21,174 bases of DNA from Baffinella frigidus (GCA_026770585.1 MU647510.1:70022-91195); one strand, 5' to 3'; shown: positions 7,856 to 14,194, counted from the first letter of the stretch. The notes: generated by a model not told the origin, from the sequence alone. Numbers and translations: made by a program.

Positions 7856-8021
7856 TCATAGGCTAACGACCTGAAAATGGGGTAGTTAGGCATACGGCAT
7901 TGCCTAGGACCTCCTACCGTAGGCCGAGGGATCCTAGGACCAAAAAGTCTCGGCCTACGGTAGGAGGTCCTAGGCAATGCCGTAGGCCTAACTACCCCAT
8001 TTTCAGGCCGTTACCCTATTA
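7856..8021. mobile_element. Family A element A3, intact 166 bp
   Basis: A near-perfect foldback from TCATAGGCTAACGACCTGAA to its complement ending CCTATTA. The 4-bp direct repeat AGAT lies on both sides (7852-7855 and 8022-8025). The two ends differ slightly (TCATAGG against TAATAGG read inward), which lets the orientation be read. The loop is GAGGGATCCTAGGACCAAAA plus AGTCTC. Confidence 0.85.
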
Positions 8022-8113
8022 AGATGGCGCGTCGTCCTATGGGGTGGCGCCGCGAGATCAGAGAGACGAATGGGACCGACCGTAGTCGCAACACCACCAG
8101 CACGATCACCGAT

Positions 8114-8169
8114 GCGACGTAAGCAGCCCGCGATCGCTCCGATGCGATCGCGGCTAGCAGCCTTACGTC
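8114..8169. repeat. Imperfect hairpin downstream of the minus-strand gene
   Basis: GACGTAAG...CCGCGATCG at 8114-8134 pairs with CGATCGCGG...CCTTACGTC at 8145-8169, with a short bulge. It lies about 200 bases past the stop of the frame at 8373. It could be a 3'-end structure or a foldback remnant. Confidence 0.45.
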
Positions 8170-8372
8170 TCGTCCCGTCTCCGCCCTCCATGCCCGTCCC
8201 CGACGATCGGCGCGTGAGTCCTCTTCACGATGGCGCCCCCGAGGACGCGCCAGCGGCGCGGCGTTGCAGACGGCGCGGCGCTGCAAGGCGGTGCAGCGTT
8301 GCAGCGTCGCGCGCCCTTGCCCGGTTCGGAGCCGCTCCGAACTCCCTTCGGAGGGGCGGAGCGACGAGACGT

Positions 8373-8798
8373 TCACCACTTCTGCCACATGAGGCCGTTG
8401 CCTGCCTCCGTCTCGCTGGCGAGCGGGGTGACGGCGCCGCTCATGTCACCGTTCAACGGTATCATGGATGGGCTCTGCCTCGGGGCGGAGAAAGAGAAGG
8501 ACGGGGAGGTGTTGGAGCCGGTTGAGGGGCTACGGCCCAGGCCCGGGACTGCCGCTGCCCCGTGCGTCGCGGCTTTGGCGCGCCGCTCGAGGTAGACGCC
8601 CCAGTTCGGGTCGCAGGAGTTCATCTGCTGCATGACCTTGTCGAACGTGAGCGCCAGCTGCGCATCGGCGGGATGAACGAGGCACAGCTGCCGCATCTCG
8701 AGTACGCTCTGGAAGAGGTCGTCGTACTTTGTGTCCAGGTTCATGGTCATCTTGGTGGTGTCCTTGGAGCTGGTGAGGAGCCACTGTAGCGCGCTTGC
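8373..8798 (-). CDS. Unrecognised protein, probable last exon, C-terminal LMWQKW module
   Basis: The frame runs to a TGA at 8373-8375. An internal ATG at 8748-8750 gives 125 residues. The frame stays open and protein-like 16 codons further upstream (ALQWLLTSSKDTTK before the ATG), up to 8798, where TCCCTCTAG is a plausible splice acceptor. I therefore infer a last exon rather than a complete gene. From the ATG, the first 60 residues look like a compact helical domain (LFQSVLEMRQLCLV, ALTFDKVMQQMNSCDPNW). A low-complexity Ala/Gly/Ser/Pro linker follows, then SPSFSFSAPRQSPSMIPLNG, VTPLASETE and the terminal GNGLMWQKW. I do not recognise the family. The C-terminal module is shared with the plus-strand frame at 9246-9803, which also shares the MQQMNS motif and a 3' flank, so the two are related by an inverted duplication. 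Confidence 0.6.
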   Translation of the reverse strand, partial: ASALQWLLTSSKDTTKMTMNLDTKYDDLFQSVLEMRQLCLVHPADAQLALTFDKVMQQMNSCDPNWGVYLERRAKAATHGAAAVPGLGRSPSTGSNTSPSFSFSAPRQSPSMIPLNGDMSGAVTPLASETEAGNGLMWQKW

Positions 8799-9245
8799 CT
8801 AGAGGGACTGATTGGTGGCTGGTGAAGGGCGGATCAGTTTCCTTGTGTCCCAACCCGAGACACAAGAAAATGCTAGAAATCAGGATTTGAAGGAACCATT
8901 ATTTATAAAATCTTCTTTAAAAGTGCCTCGTGGTACAAAAAGCCCAGTTGTAAGCGGAGGTAAATAAGTACTTTTAGCGTTTCTGGTACAAATCACGTGG
9001 GTTTTTGTGACAAGACAGGGGCCGCGTGACGTTTGGTGATAGATGGCCTCATCTTATAACTCTGCGCACAAGGAACCGATTTCTATTTTTAGATTCAAAA
9101 ACATTTATTTTTACGTCATTTTTACACAAAACTGCGAACCAGAGGAAACAAAAAAGAACCAAAAAGAAACCTTTCCTCTTGGGAGACAGCGCAAAGACTA
9201 TTTTTATGAAATTTACTACCTCCCTGGCCCCGGCTGCCTCTTCAC
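8799..9245. other. AT-richer region between the two head-to-head related genes
   Basis: It contains a small hairpin (CTTGTGTCCCAACCCGAGACACAAG, 8844-8868 region), two TGGTACAAA words (8932 and 8982) and an AT-rich stretch at 9080-9230. It would hold upstream exons, introns or promoters of one or both flanking genes. I cannot place any of these firmly, and the short frames inside are not protein-like. Confidence 0.4.
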
Positions 9246-9803
9246 ATGAATACAGATATTTCCCCTTCGCTCCAGTCACAGATTCGATCTACAGTCACAG
9301 CTTCGGCCATGCAACAGATGAACTCCCCGTTGCCCCTTGTCACCTCCGCCACCTCCCCGACCTTCTATTTCGCCGTGCCGATGCTGAGCCAATCGATGGC
9401 TCCCTTGAACGCCGCCTGCCCGGAGATCATGAGGGCCGCCGTTCCCGAGCGCCGCCCGTCCTTCTCTTTCGCCGTTCCGTGGGTCAGCCCGCCGCTGGCA
9501 CCGTTGCAAGCCTCCTGCCCGGAGCACACGAGCGCCGCCGTCACCCCGCTCGCCAACGAGACGGAGGGCAACGGCCTCATGTGGGAGAAGTGGTCGCCCT
9601 TCGACCGAGAGGGCGCATTCTCCGAGGGAAGCCACGATGGCGTTCGCAACGGAGAACTCCCCGTCGTCGATGCCGCCTCCCCGTCCGTCTCTTTCGCCGT
9701 CCCGATGCTGAGCCCATCGACGGCACCGCTGTCCCCGCAGCACACGAGCGCCGCCGGCACCGACGAGACAGAGGGCGAAGCTCTCATGTGGGAGAAGTGG
9801 TGA
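9246..9803 (+). CDS. Unrecognised protein with three SFSFAVP...WEKW modules
   Basis: A 185-codon frame ending TGGTGA at 9801-9806, with strong third-position GC. Residues 21-27 (AMQQMNS) match VMQQMNS of the minus-strand gene. Then come three degenerate copies of one module: residues about 37-66 (SPTFYFAVPMLSQSMAPLNA, no W end), 71-116 (PSFSFAVPWV ... VTPLANETEGNGLMWEKW) and 145-185 (PSVSFAVPMLSPSTAPL ... DETEGEALMWEKW). Compared with the neighbour, the domain after MQQMNS (DPNWGVYLERR) is missing and the module has multiplied. After the stop, ACCGGGCAAGGGCGC, then CGACGCTGCA, is also found after the neighbour's stop, so homology continues into the 3' flank. The true start is uncertain, because upstream exons may exist. 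The function is unknown, and it may be a pseudogenised or rapidly evolving paralogue. Confidence 0.55.
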   Translation: MNTDISPSLQSQIRSTVTASAMQQMNSPLPLVTSATSPTFYFAVPMLSQSMAPLNAACPEIMRAAVPERRPSFSFAVPWVSPPLAPLQASCPEHTSAAVTPLANETEGNGLMWEKWSPFDREGAFSEGSHDGVRNGELPVVDAASPSVSFAVPMLSPSTAPLSPQHTSAAGTDETEGEALMWEKW

Positions 9804-9960
9804 GGACGCGCGCGGCTCCGCACCGGGCAAGGGCGCACGACGCTGCACCGCACGTTCAAGGACCTCGATGAGGTGCTGGCGTTGGTCTTCGTCAGCAGCG
9901 TCGGTGCCGAGCTCACCGCACCGCGTCTCGCAAGCTGCACTTCACCTTGACATCGGAGTC

Positions 9961-9988
9961 GGATCGGGGTCGGATCCGACCCCGATCC
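9961..9988. repeat. 28-bp perfect palindrome
   Basis: GGATCGGGGTCGG followed by its exact complement, centred on GGATCC. It lies about 160 bases after the stop of the plus-strand gene. A role as a transcription-factor site or foldback remnant cannot be judged. Confidence 0.6.
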
Positions 9989-10264
9989 AAGGTAAAATCG
10001 AAGACCTTCCAGGGCACTGTTTGAGCCACCTCCAAGGGCTGGTGGTGCGTCACGGGGTGCTTCGGGTTTCAGTCTTCGTGCTTCGAGAGCCCAACTAGAC
10101 CCAGGCAGCGCTAGTGTGAGCCTCGGTCGGACAGGTAGCGAGCCTCGGCCATGGGCCAGGTCACGAGCCTCCTCACGGCCTTGCGGGACGCCTCTCGACC
10201 CACGCGGGGTCTCAGCTAGGCTCTGCACGCCATACGGCGAGAGGCGATGGGCTTCGTGAGGAAA
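9989..10264. other. Gene-downstream region with single GAGCCTCGGTCGG motifs
   Basis: It contains one GAGCCTCGGTCGGACAGGT at about 10113-10131 and a degraded second copy (GCGAGCCTCGGCCATG). These are the same 22-bp unit that forms an array at 13916-13990. The minus-strand frame across 9365-10294 reads through the paralogue in the wrong frame and is not supported. Confidence 0.45.
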
Positions 10265-10440
10265 TCGGTGTGTTGAGATAGTGGGTGGGAGCATGAATGA
10301 ATTTGTACATTACACGAACCCCTTCCCACTCAAAAGGCTGCTGGGGACACTTGTGAACCGGAATTGGGTCCTTTCTTTCGTTTTGTACCGGGAATGGTTA
10401 CGTTGCACGAATTTCGAGAACTCTGTCCTTGTACAGGGGT
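10265..10440 (-). repeat. Diverged L repeat, reversed
   Basis: The reverse complement contains TTCGTGTAATGTACAAATTC, ATTCATGCTCCCACCCACTA and CAACACACCG. These match the L repeat words at 7140-7256 with scattered changes. The outer part has GTACCGGG and TTGTACCG, like 6840-6880. Confidence 0.6.
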
Positions 10441-10445
10441 ACAGG

Positions 10446-10562
10446 CAGGGGTACCTCGCTCATAAGAAACTGCCCCCCCCTAGGACCCTACAGTACGACC
10501 ATGCCTAGGGCCCCATGGTGGTCCTAGGGGGGTGGGCGTTTCGTATGAGCGAGGTACCCCTC
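10446..10562. mobile_element. Family B element B8
   Basis: CAGGGGTACCTCGCTCATAA ... GAGCGAGGTACCCCT. A second short GTACAGGGGTACAGG lies directly in front, so the left border is duplicated or rearranged, and no clean TA pair is seen here. Confidence 0.75.
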
Positions 10563-10575
10563 TACACAGATTACG

Positions 10576-10642
10576 ACAACCTTCGCTCTGTGTAGCGAAG
10601 GTTTATTTGTGTAGCGAAGGTTCTACACAGAGCGAAGGTTGT
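10576..10642. mobile_element. Hairpin with perfect 20-bp arms
   Basis: ACAACCTTCGCTCTGTGTAG at 10576-10595 is the exact complement of 10623-10642. The loop repeats GTAGCGAAGGTT twice. This is a small foldback structure of unknown family. Confidence 0.7.
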
Positions 10643-10803
10643 TTCGGGGCACGTTAGCCTTCGGCGTTCACTTGAACCCCTGGGTCACACTCACACTGTG
10701 CCCGACAAAGCTCCGCTTTCTAGACCGTTTTCCTTCCTAGTCCCTTTTCTAGAGTTTTCTAGAGAGCCCTTTTCTACACCAACCCCCGCGGGGGGGTGCG
10801 TAT

Positions 10804-10964
10804 CCACACAGCGGGCTACAAAGGGATTTTCGGGCGCTGAGAGCCCGAGTTTCCGTTACCTTATCCGTAGGCACCCCCCTATGTCCCTACGGGTTGCCTA
10901 CTGTAGGGTCCTAGGTCTTGTCGCTTAGGGGTTATTCAAAATCCCTTTGAAGTCCGCTGTGTGG
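10804..10964. mobile_element. Foldback element with CCACACAGCGG termini
   Basis: CCACACAGCGG-GCTACAAAGGGATTTT at 10804-10830 pairs with AAAATCCCTTTGAAGTCCGC-TGTGTGG at 10937-10964. The interior has a family B/C-like loop (CTACTGTAGGGTCCTAGG). The first bases resemble the CCAC start of family D, but no 2-bp duplication is evident. Confidence 0.6.
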
Positions 10965-11008
10965 TGTGGGCATGTTGGTTTCAGCAAACCACCCCTTTTG
11001 GGTTTTGC

Positions 11009-11029
11009 CAAAAACAGAGGCTGTTTTTG
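11009..11029. repeat. Small hairpin CAAAAACAG-AGG-CTGTTTTTG
   Basis: A nine-base stem with a three-base loop inside a TTTTGCCAAAAAC-rich stretch. It is weak and mentioned only for completeness. Confidence 0.5.
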
Positions 11030-11118
11030 CCAAAAACTGAACGCCCCGGGAGAGACGCTTGTGAACAGCGCACAAAAACGACCGGAAATCGCACCGCTTC
11101 AAACGTACTAACCCCCTC

Positions 11119-11299
11119 CCACACGAGGCTGTCCATGTGAACAGAATAAAATAACATTTTAAAATTTGTGGGGAAATGATCACGTTTCCGCACGGATGTC
11201 CGTACGGAAACGTGATCAAATGCTGACTTTTGGCGTGTTTCCTGGGCAATATTCCAATAATTAACTTGTGAATCTGTTCGCATGGATAGCCTCGTGTGG
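11119..11299. mobile_element. Family D element, copy 2
   Basis: A 181-bp copy with CCACACGAGGCTGTCCATGT at the left and an inverted end GATAGCCTCGTGTGG at the right. It is flanked by TC on both sides (11117-11118 and 11300-11301). It shares GGGGAAATGATCACGTTTCC with copy 1, and an inner palindrome, GAAACGTGATC, is duplicated in inverse orientation around CCGCACGGATGTCCG. The minus-strand frames across it are not gene-like. Confidence 0.8.
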
Positions 11300-11375
11300 T
11301 CTCTCTGGCAAAGCCCCATTTCACTCTGAGCCAGAACATTTCACGCAAGTCCTTATGTCTTTTTTGGGTCCTTTA

Positions 11376-11491
11376 CAGGGGTACCTTGCTCATAAGAACC
11401 CCCCCCCCCATAGGACCACCGTAGGGCCCTAGGCATGGTCCTACTGTAGGGTCATAGGGGGGGGCGGTTTCTTATGAGCGAGGTACCCCTG
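11376..11491. mobile_element. Family B element B9, reversed loop
   Basis: A 116-bp copy between TA dinucleotides (11374-11375 and 11492-11493). Without it the host reads GGGTCCTTTAGGTCCTTTTAGG, continuous with the TTAGGTCC repeats nearby, which supports a clean insertion. The loop (AGGACCACCGTAGGGCCCTA) is in the opposite orientation to most copies. Confidence 0.85.
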
Positions 11492-11576
11492 TAGGTCCTT
11501 TTAGGTCCTTTCAGTCAACTGCCCCGAAAGCCACAGCCTTTTTAGGTCCGTTAGGTCCTTTTTGAGCTCCCAACAT

Positions 11577-11760
11577 CCACTCGAGGCTAGAAATGGGGCT
11601 ATTTTAAATGTGGGATTGTTAAATTGAGTACCAGTCACGGGCAGGCTTGGTCACGTTGCTGGGGAAATTCGAACGCCCCTATTTGTGTGAAAATTACTAC
11701 ACATCTCTTTTTCCCCCTTCACGCTCCCATTTCTATGCTCCCATTTCTAGCCTCGAGTGG
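11577..11760. mobile_element. Family D element, copy 3, with proven empty site
   Basis: A 184-bp element with 20-bp ends, CCACTCGAGGCTAGAAATGG and its exact complement. The left flank ends CCCAACAT and the right flank begins ATAGGCGG. The empty site at 13105-13130 reads CCCAACATAGGCGG, so the insertion duplicated AT. The interior GAAAATTACTACACA is shared with copy 1. Confidence 0.9.
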
Positions 11761-11789
11761 ATAGGCGGACACCGGAACTTGTTCTGTAG

Positions 11790-11920
11790 ATATTGATGGT
11801 TTATTGCCAAACAGTCAGCGTCAGTGTCGCACATGCTACGCATTGTGCCATTACTGTACCCCGTGTCGGCAGCTCATTCGAGCATTTTCCGGTTAGATTC
11901 TAACTCCACCTCCTACCTCA
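11790..11920 (-). mobile_element. Repeat H, copy 2, with 10-bp target duplication
   Basis: A 131-bp insertion flanked by TGTTCTGTAG at 11780-11789 and 11921-11930. The uninterrupted repeat at about 13135-13155 reads CAACTTGTTCTGTAGAAAGG. In reverse the element ends TTTGGCAATAAACCATCAAT. There are no terminal inverted repeats. A 10-bp duplication fits a SINE-like retroposon or, less well, a Mutator-type element. Confidence 0.85.
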
Positions 11921-11957
11921 TGTTCTGTAGAAAGGCCGTGCTTCCTTTCGGAGCACA

Positions 11958-12266
11958 TCAAGCCCCCCTGTACATCAAGTCAAATGCATGCACCCAGAGC
12001 AAATCCATCTCAACGAAATGGCCATGGCCAACTATCAGCTTTGTTGACTTCAGGTACAATGTCCCCACCGTATGTGTGGGGTCGAGGAGCTCATCCGTAG
12101 ATTGCCGTAGATTGTGTACCGTCCCCTCAAGAGTGAGGCGGGTGTGGTCTTCGATGTGAGTGTAATGCAAAGCACCAAAGCACCATCCTGGCTGGCAGTG
12201 TGTGGGTATCCAGGCTGTAAGGGCACCTAGTGATGCAAGGATATGAGGACTGCAAAGTAGATTCAC
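11958..12266 (-). pseudogene. Possible gene fragment, unrecognised
   Basis: A 102-codon frame whose translation has natural-looking composition (e.g. PGWCFGALHYTHIEDHTRL, TVGTLYLKSTKLIVGHGHF, LLWVHAFDLMYRG) and does not lie over tandem repeats. It ends just inside the GTACAGGGGGGCTTGATG end of repeat G, so its natural C-terminus may have been lost to that element. I do not recognise the family. Length alone would not exclude chance, so this is tentative. Confidence 0.3.
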
Positions 12267-12269
12267 TCA

Positions 12270-12480
12270 GGTGCCCTCAGAGCCTAGATACAGGGGTTAT
12301 TCGCAAATAAGAACACACACCGCCATAGGATCCTACGATTGGCTATCCTAATATCCTAAAGTCTACATAAATGACTTATGTTCTCCGCCTGAGGCGGGCT
12401 CGTCCCGAGACGGTCCTCACAGAAGGAGCATAGGGAATCCCTAGGGGTTGGGCGTGTTCTTAGTCGGCCTGGTGTGGAGG
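12270..12480. other. Decayed family B and GAGGCGGGC fragments
   Basis: TACAGGGGTTATTCGCAAATAAGAAC (in two parts, 12290-12315) looks like a diverged B terminus. Near 12387-12410, CTGAGGCGGGCTCGTCCCGA resembles the arm of the hairpin at 5714-5802. No gene seen. Confidence 0.4.
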
Positions 12481-12526
12481 GACAGAGAGAGGGAGGGAGA
12501 GACAGAGAGAGGGAGGGAGAGAGGAG
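12481..12526. repeat. GA-rich 20-bp tandem pair
   Basis: Two copies of GACAGAGAGAGGGAGGGAGA in tandem, forming a purine-strand microsatellite directly left of repeat H copy 3. Confidence 0.8.
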
Positions 12527-12645
12527 TCAGAATCCATCCGGAAAATGCTCGTATGAGCACGGCCGACACGGGGTACAGTAATGGCACAATGCGTAGCATG
12601 TGCGACACTGACGCTGACTGTTTGGCAATAAATTATCAATCTCTC
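12527..12645. mobile_element. Repeat H, copy 3
   Basis: GTCAGAATCCATCCGGAAAA ... GTACAGTAATGGCACAATGC ... GGCAATAAATTATCAATCTC, nearly identical to copy 1. It abuts repeat G copy 3 on the right (GGCCTGATGTGATCC), and its left border meets a GA microsatellite. Confidence 0.7.
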
Positions 12646-12647
12646 TC

Positions 12648-12930
12648 GGCCTGATGTGATCCGAAAGGAAGCATGGCCTTTCTGCAGGATAAGTTCCGGT
12701 GTCCCCGCCTACAGGGGTATCTGGGATAAGAAACCACAACTTAAGAACACAGACCGGAGTTGCCCCCCCCGTTTTCTTAAATTAGTACCAGAGGGTTGAC
12801 TAAAACTTGCGTTCAGTCAACCCTCTGGTACTAACTTAAGAAAACAGACACAGACCCATGTCGGAGCACCCGTGTTCTGCCCAGATACCCCTGTACGGTG
12901 GGAGTTAAAAGAACCTAAATGTGAGCCTCT
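12648..12930 (-). repeat. Repeat G, copy 3, interrupted at CGCCTA
   Basis: Left part GGCCTGATGTGATCCGAAAG ... AAGTTCCGGTGTCCCCGCC; right part CGGTGGGAGTTAAAAGAACC. In copy 1 the equivalent is continuous (GTGTCCGCCTATGTTGG). The interruption is the element at 12712-12893. Confidence 0.7.
12712..12893. mobile_element. B-related element with a long internal hairpin
   Basis: 182 bases with ends CAGGGGTATCTGGGATAAG and GCCCAGATACCCCTG between TA dinucleotides (12710-12711 and 12894-12895). Inside, GTTTTCTTAAATTAGTACCA ... at 12771-12801 pairs with 12815-12845. It shares only the outermost CAGGGGTA and the ATAAGAAACC word with family B, so the ends are conserved while the inside has been replaced. 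It sits in repeat G copy 3. Confidence 0.75.
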
Positions 12931-13060
12931 GTCGGACAGGTGACCAGCCTCGGTGGTTGACTAATGAAGGTAAGTTCTCTCTCGCTTGTGTGTGGGCCTT
13001 GGCCGGCGCGGCCTCTCTCCTCCCAAGCGGGGTCTCACTAAAGAACCTAAATCGCGAGTA
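12916..13060. repeat. GAGCCTC(G/T)GTCGG unit and GGTTGACTAATGAAGG block
   Basis: One and a half 22-bp GAGCCTCGGTCGGACAGGT units lead into GGTGGTTGACTAATGAAGGT and a CT-rich tail. The same junction is present at 13978-14020. No coding signal. Confidence 0.6.
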
Positions 13061-13079
13061 ACCCCTGTACCCACAAGAG

Positions 13080-13192
13080 ACTCCTTTAGGTCCGTTAGGT
13101 TCTTGGAGCTCCCAACATAGGCGGACACCGCAACTTGTTCTGTAGAAAGGCCATGCTTCCTTTTGGATCACATCCAGGCCCCCTGTACAGAG
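13080..13192 (+). repeat. Repeat G, copy 4 (uninterrupted)
   Basis: TTTAGGTCCGTTAGGTTC, GGAGCTCCCAACATAGGCGG, ACACCGCAACTTGTTCTGTA, GAAAGGCCATGCTTCC and CCAGGCCCCCTGTAC run without a break. It serves as the empty-site reference for the D and H insertions in copy 2. Confidence 0.8.
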
Positions 13193-13279
13193 GATCGCGG
13201 CAGAAACCGGCTAGAGGGTATCCTCATCGGGCGTTTGAGTTTGAGTACAAAAGACTCCATGTAGCACGCGGGCCTTGTA

Positions 13280-13397
13280 CATGGGTACCTCGCTCATAAG
13301 AAACCGCCCCCCCCTAGGACCCTACAGTAGGCCTATGCGTCGGGCCCTATGGTGGTCCTAGGGGGGGGTGCGTTTCCTTATGAGCGAGGTACCCCTG
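13280..13397. mobile_element. Family B element B10
   Basis: 118 bases between TA dinucleotides (13278-13279 and 13398-13399). The left end has CATGGGTACC in place of CAGGGGTACC, a single change at a normally fixed position. Confidence 0.8.
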
Positions 13398-13399
13398 TA

Positions 13400-13500
13400 C
13401 CCCCCCCCCCCCTAGGGACCACCGTAGGACCCTAGGCATGGTCCTACTGCGGGGTCCTAGGGGGAGGTGGGTTCTTACGAGCGAGGTACATGTACCCCTG
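13400..13500. mobile_element. Family B fragment, reversed loop, abutting B10
   Basis: It starts in the C-run of a left arm, continues with GGACCACCGTAGGACCCTAG and GCATGGTCCTACTG, and ends GAGCGAGGTACATGTACCCCTG, followed by TA. The left terminus is missing. The right terminus has an extra ACATGT. It may have formed by recombination with B10. Confidence 0.7.
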
Positions 13501-13578
13501 TAGCGTTCAGAGCAGTGCCCTTCTCGAGAATTACCTTCATTGACGTAAGGCCCTACTCGCCACTTAAGGGGTACACTA

Positions 13579-13695
13579 CAGGGGTACCTCGATTACAAGA
13601 AAACGCCTCCCCGTAGGACCCTACAGTAGGCCTATGTCTAGGGCCCTATGGTCGTCCTAGGGGGGTGACGTTTTCTTGTAATCGAGGTACTCCTG
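13579..13695. mobile_element. Family B element B11, diverged arms
   Basis: 117 bases between TA (13577-13578 and 13696-13697). Both arms carry GATTACAAG(A/T) where other copies have CTCATAAG. The change is matched on the two sides, which suggests correction between the arms or an older sub-family. Confidence 0.85.
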
Positions 13696-13711
13696 TACAC
13701 ACGATTTCCTC

Positions 13712-13756
13712 TCACTATGAGCCTCGGTCGGACAGGTTACGAACCTCGGTCGGACA
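13712..13756. repeat. 22-bp GAGCCTCGGTCGG array, first block (2 units)
   Basis: Two units of GACGAGCCTCGGTCGGACAG plus GT type, then a break at CTGTGGACAAACGCG. The second block at 13914 continues the array, so about 155 bases of unrelated sequence separate the two. Confidence 0.8.
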
Positions 13757-13913
13757 GCTGTGGACAAACGCGAGCGGGAAGCGGGCAGTGAGCAAGGGCT
13801 GCGCACGGGCGGCACGGAGGCAGAGAGGGAAGGGGGGCTCCTTGTGGCATTGCCAACATCTCGACCCTAACCTCGGAAACCAAAACCCTAAACCTGCAAC
13901 CATGAACCATTGT
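13757..13913. other. Insert between the two 22-bp blocks
   Basis: GC-rich sequence followed by telomere-like ACCCTAACCTCGG / AAACCCTAAACC words and AACCATGAACCATT, resembling the DNA at 2440-2520. It may have been captured from such a region. Frames on both strands are not gene-like. Confidence 0.5.
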
Positions 13914-13990
13914 GAGCCTCGGTCGGACAGGTGACGAACCTCGGTCGGACAGGTGACGAGCCTCGGTCGGACAGGTGACGAGCCTCGGTG
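13914..13990. repeat. 22-bp GAGCCTCGGTCGG array, second block (about 3.5 units)
   Basis: Units start near 13914, 13936, 13958 and 13980, each GAGCCTCGGTCGGACAGGTG plus AC. The last runs into GGTTGACTAATGAAGG. Confidence 0.9.
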
Positions 13991-14147
13991 GTTGACTAAT
14001 GAAGGTAGGTTCTCTCACTCACTGACAAAGCCCCACTCTTCGAGACCGACCTTCATTGACACACACATGCTGGGTTCGATCCGTAATACACGACGCACTC
14101 CTCTCTCTAACATGCCTAGGATGCCCCCCCCCCCTCCACTGAGGCTA

Positions 14148-14170
14148 CAGGGGTACCTCGCTTATATAAC
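14148..14170. mobile_element. Family B left-end fragment
   Basis: CAGGGGTACCTCGCTTAT after TA, then unrelated sequence. A solitary terminus. Confidence 0.6.
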
Positions 14171-14194
14171 CCGTAAGTGACCATGCCGTCAAAT

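Larger units (their letters stand above)
11540..11975 (+). repeat. Repeat G, copy 2, carrying family D and H insertions
   Basis: The host sequence reads TTTAGGTCCGTTAGG ... GAGCTCCCAACAT | AGGCGGACACCGGAACTTGT | TCTGTAGAAAGGCC ... TTCCTTTCGGAGCACATCAA. The uninterrupted equivalent is at 13080-13192. The breaks are filled by family D copy 3 (11577-11760) and repeat H (11790-11920), and B9 lies just upstream in related sequence. Confidence 0.8.

Noticed and set aside
8070-8525. Plus-strand frame of 151 codons antisense to the minus-strand gene
   Set aside because: Arg/Ala-rich shadow. The opposite strand carries the motif shared with the paralogue.
9026-9871. 281-codon plus-strand frame, the second longest in the window
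   Set aside because: It overlaps the 9246-9803 frame in another register. The alternative shows the conserved module shared with 8373-8798, while this one gives Arg/Pro-rich sequence typical of the wrong frame in GC-rich DNA.
9365-10294. 309-codon minus-strand frame
   Set aside because: It is antisense to the module-bearing gene and runs through unrelated downstream sequence; GC-rich coding DNA commonly leaves the antisense frame open.
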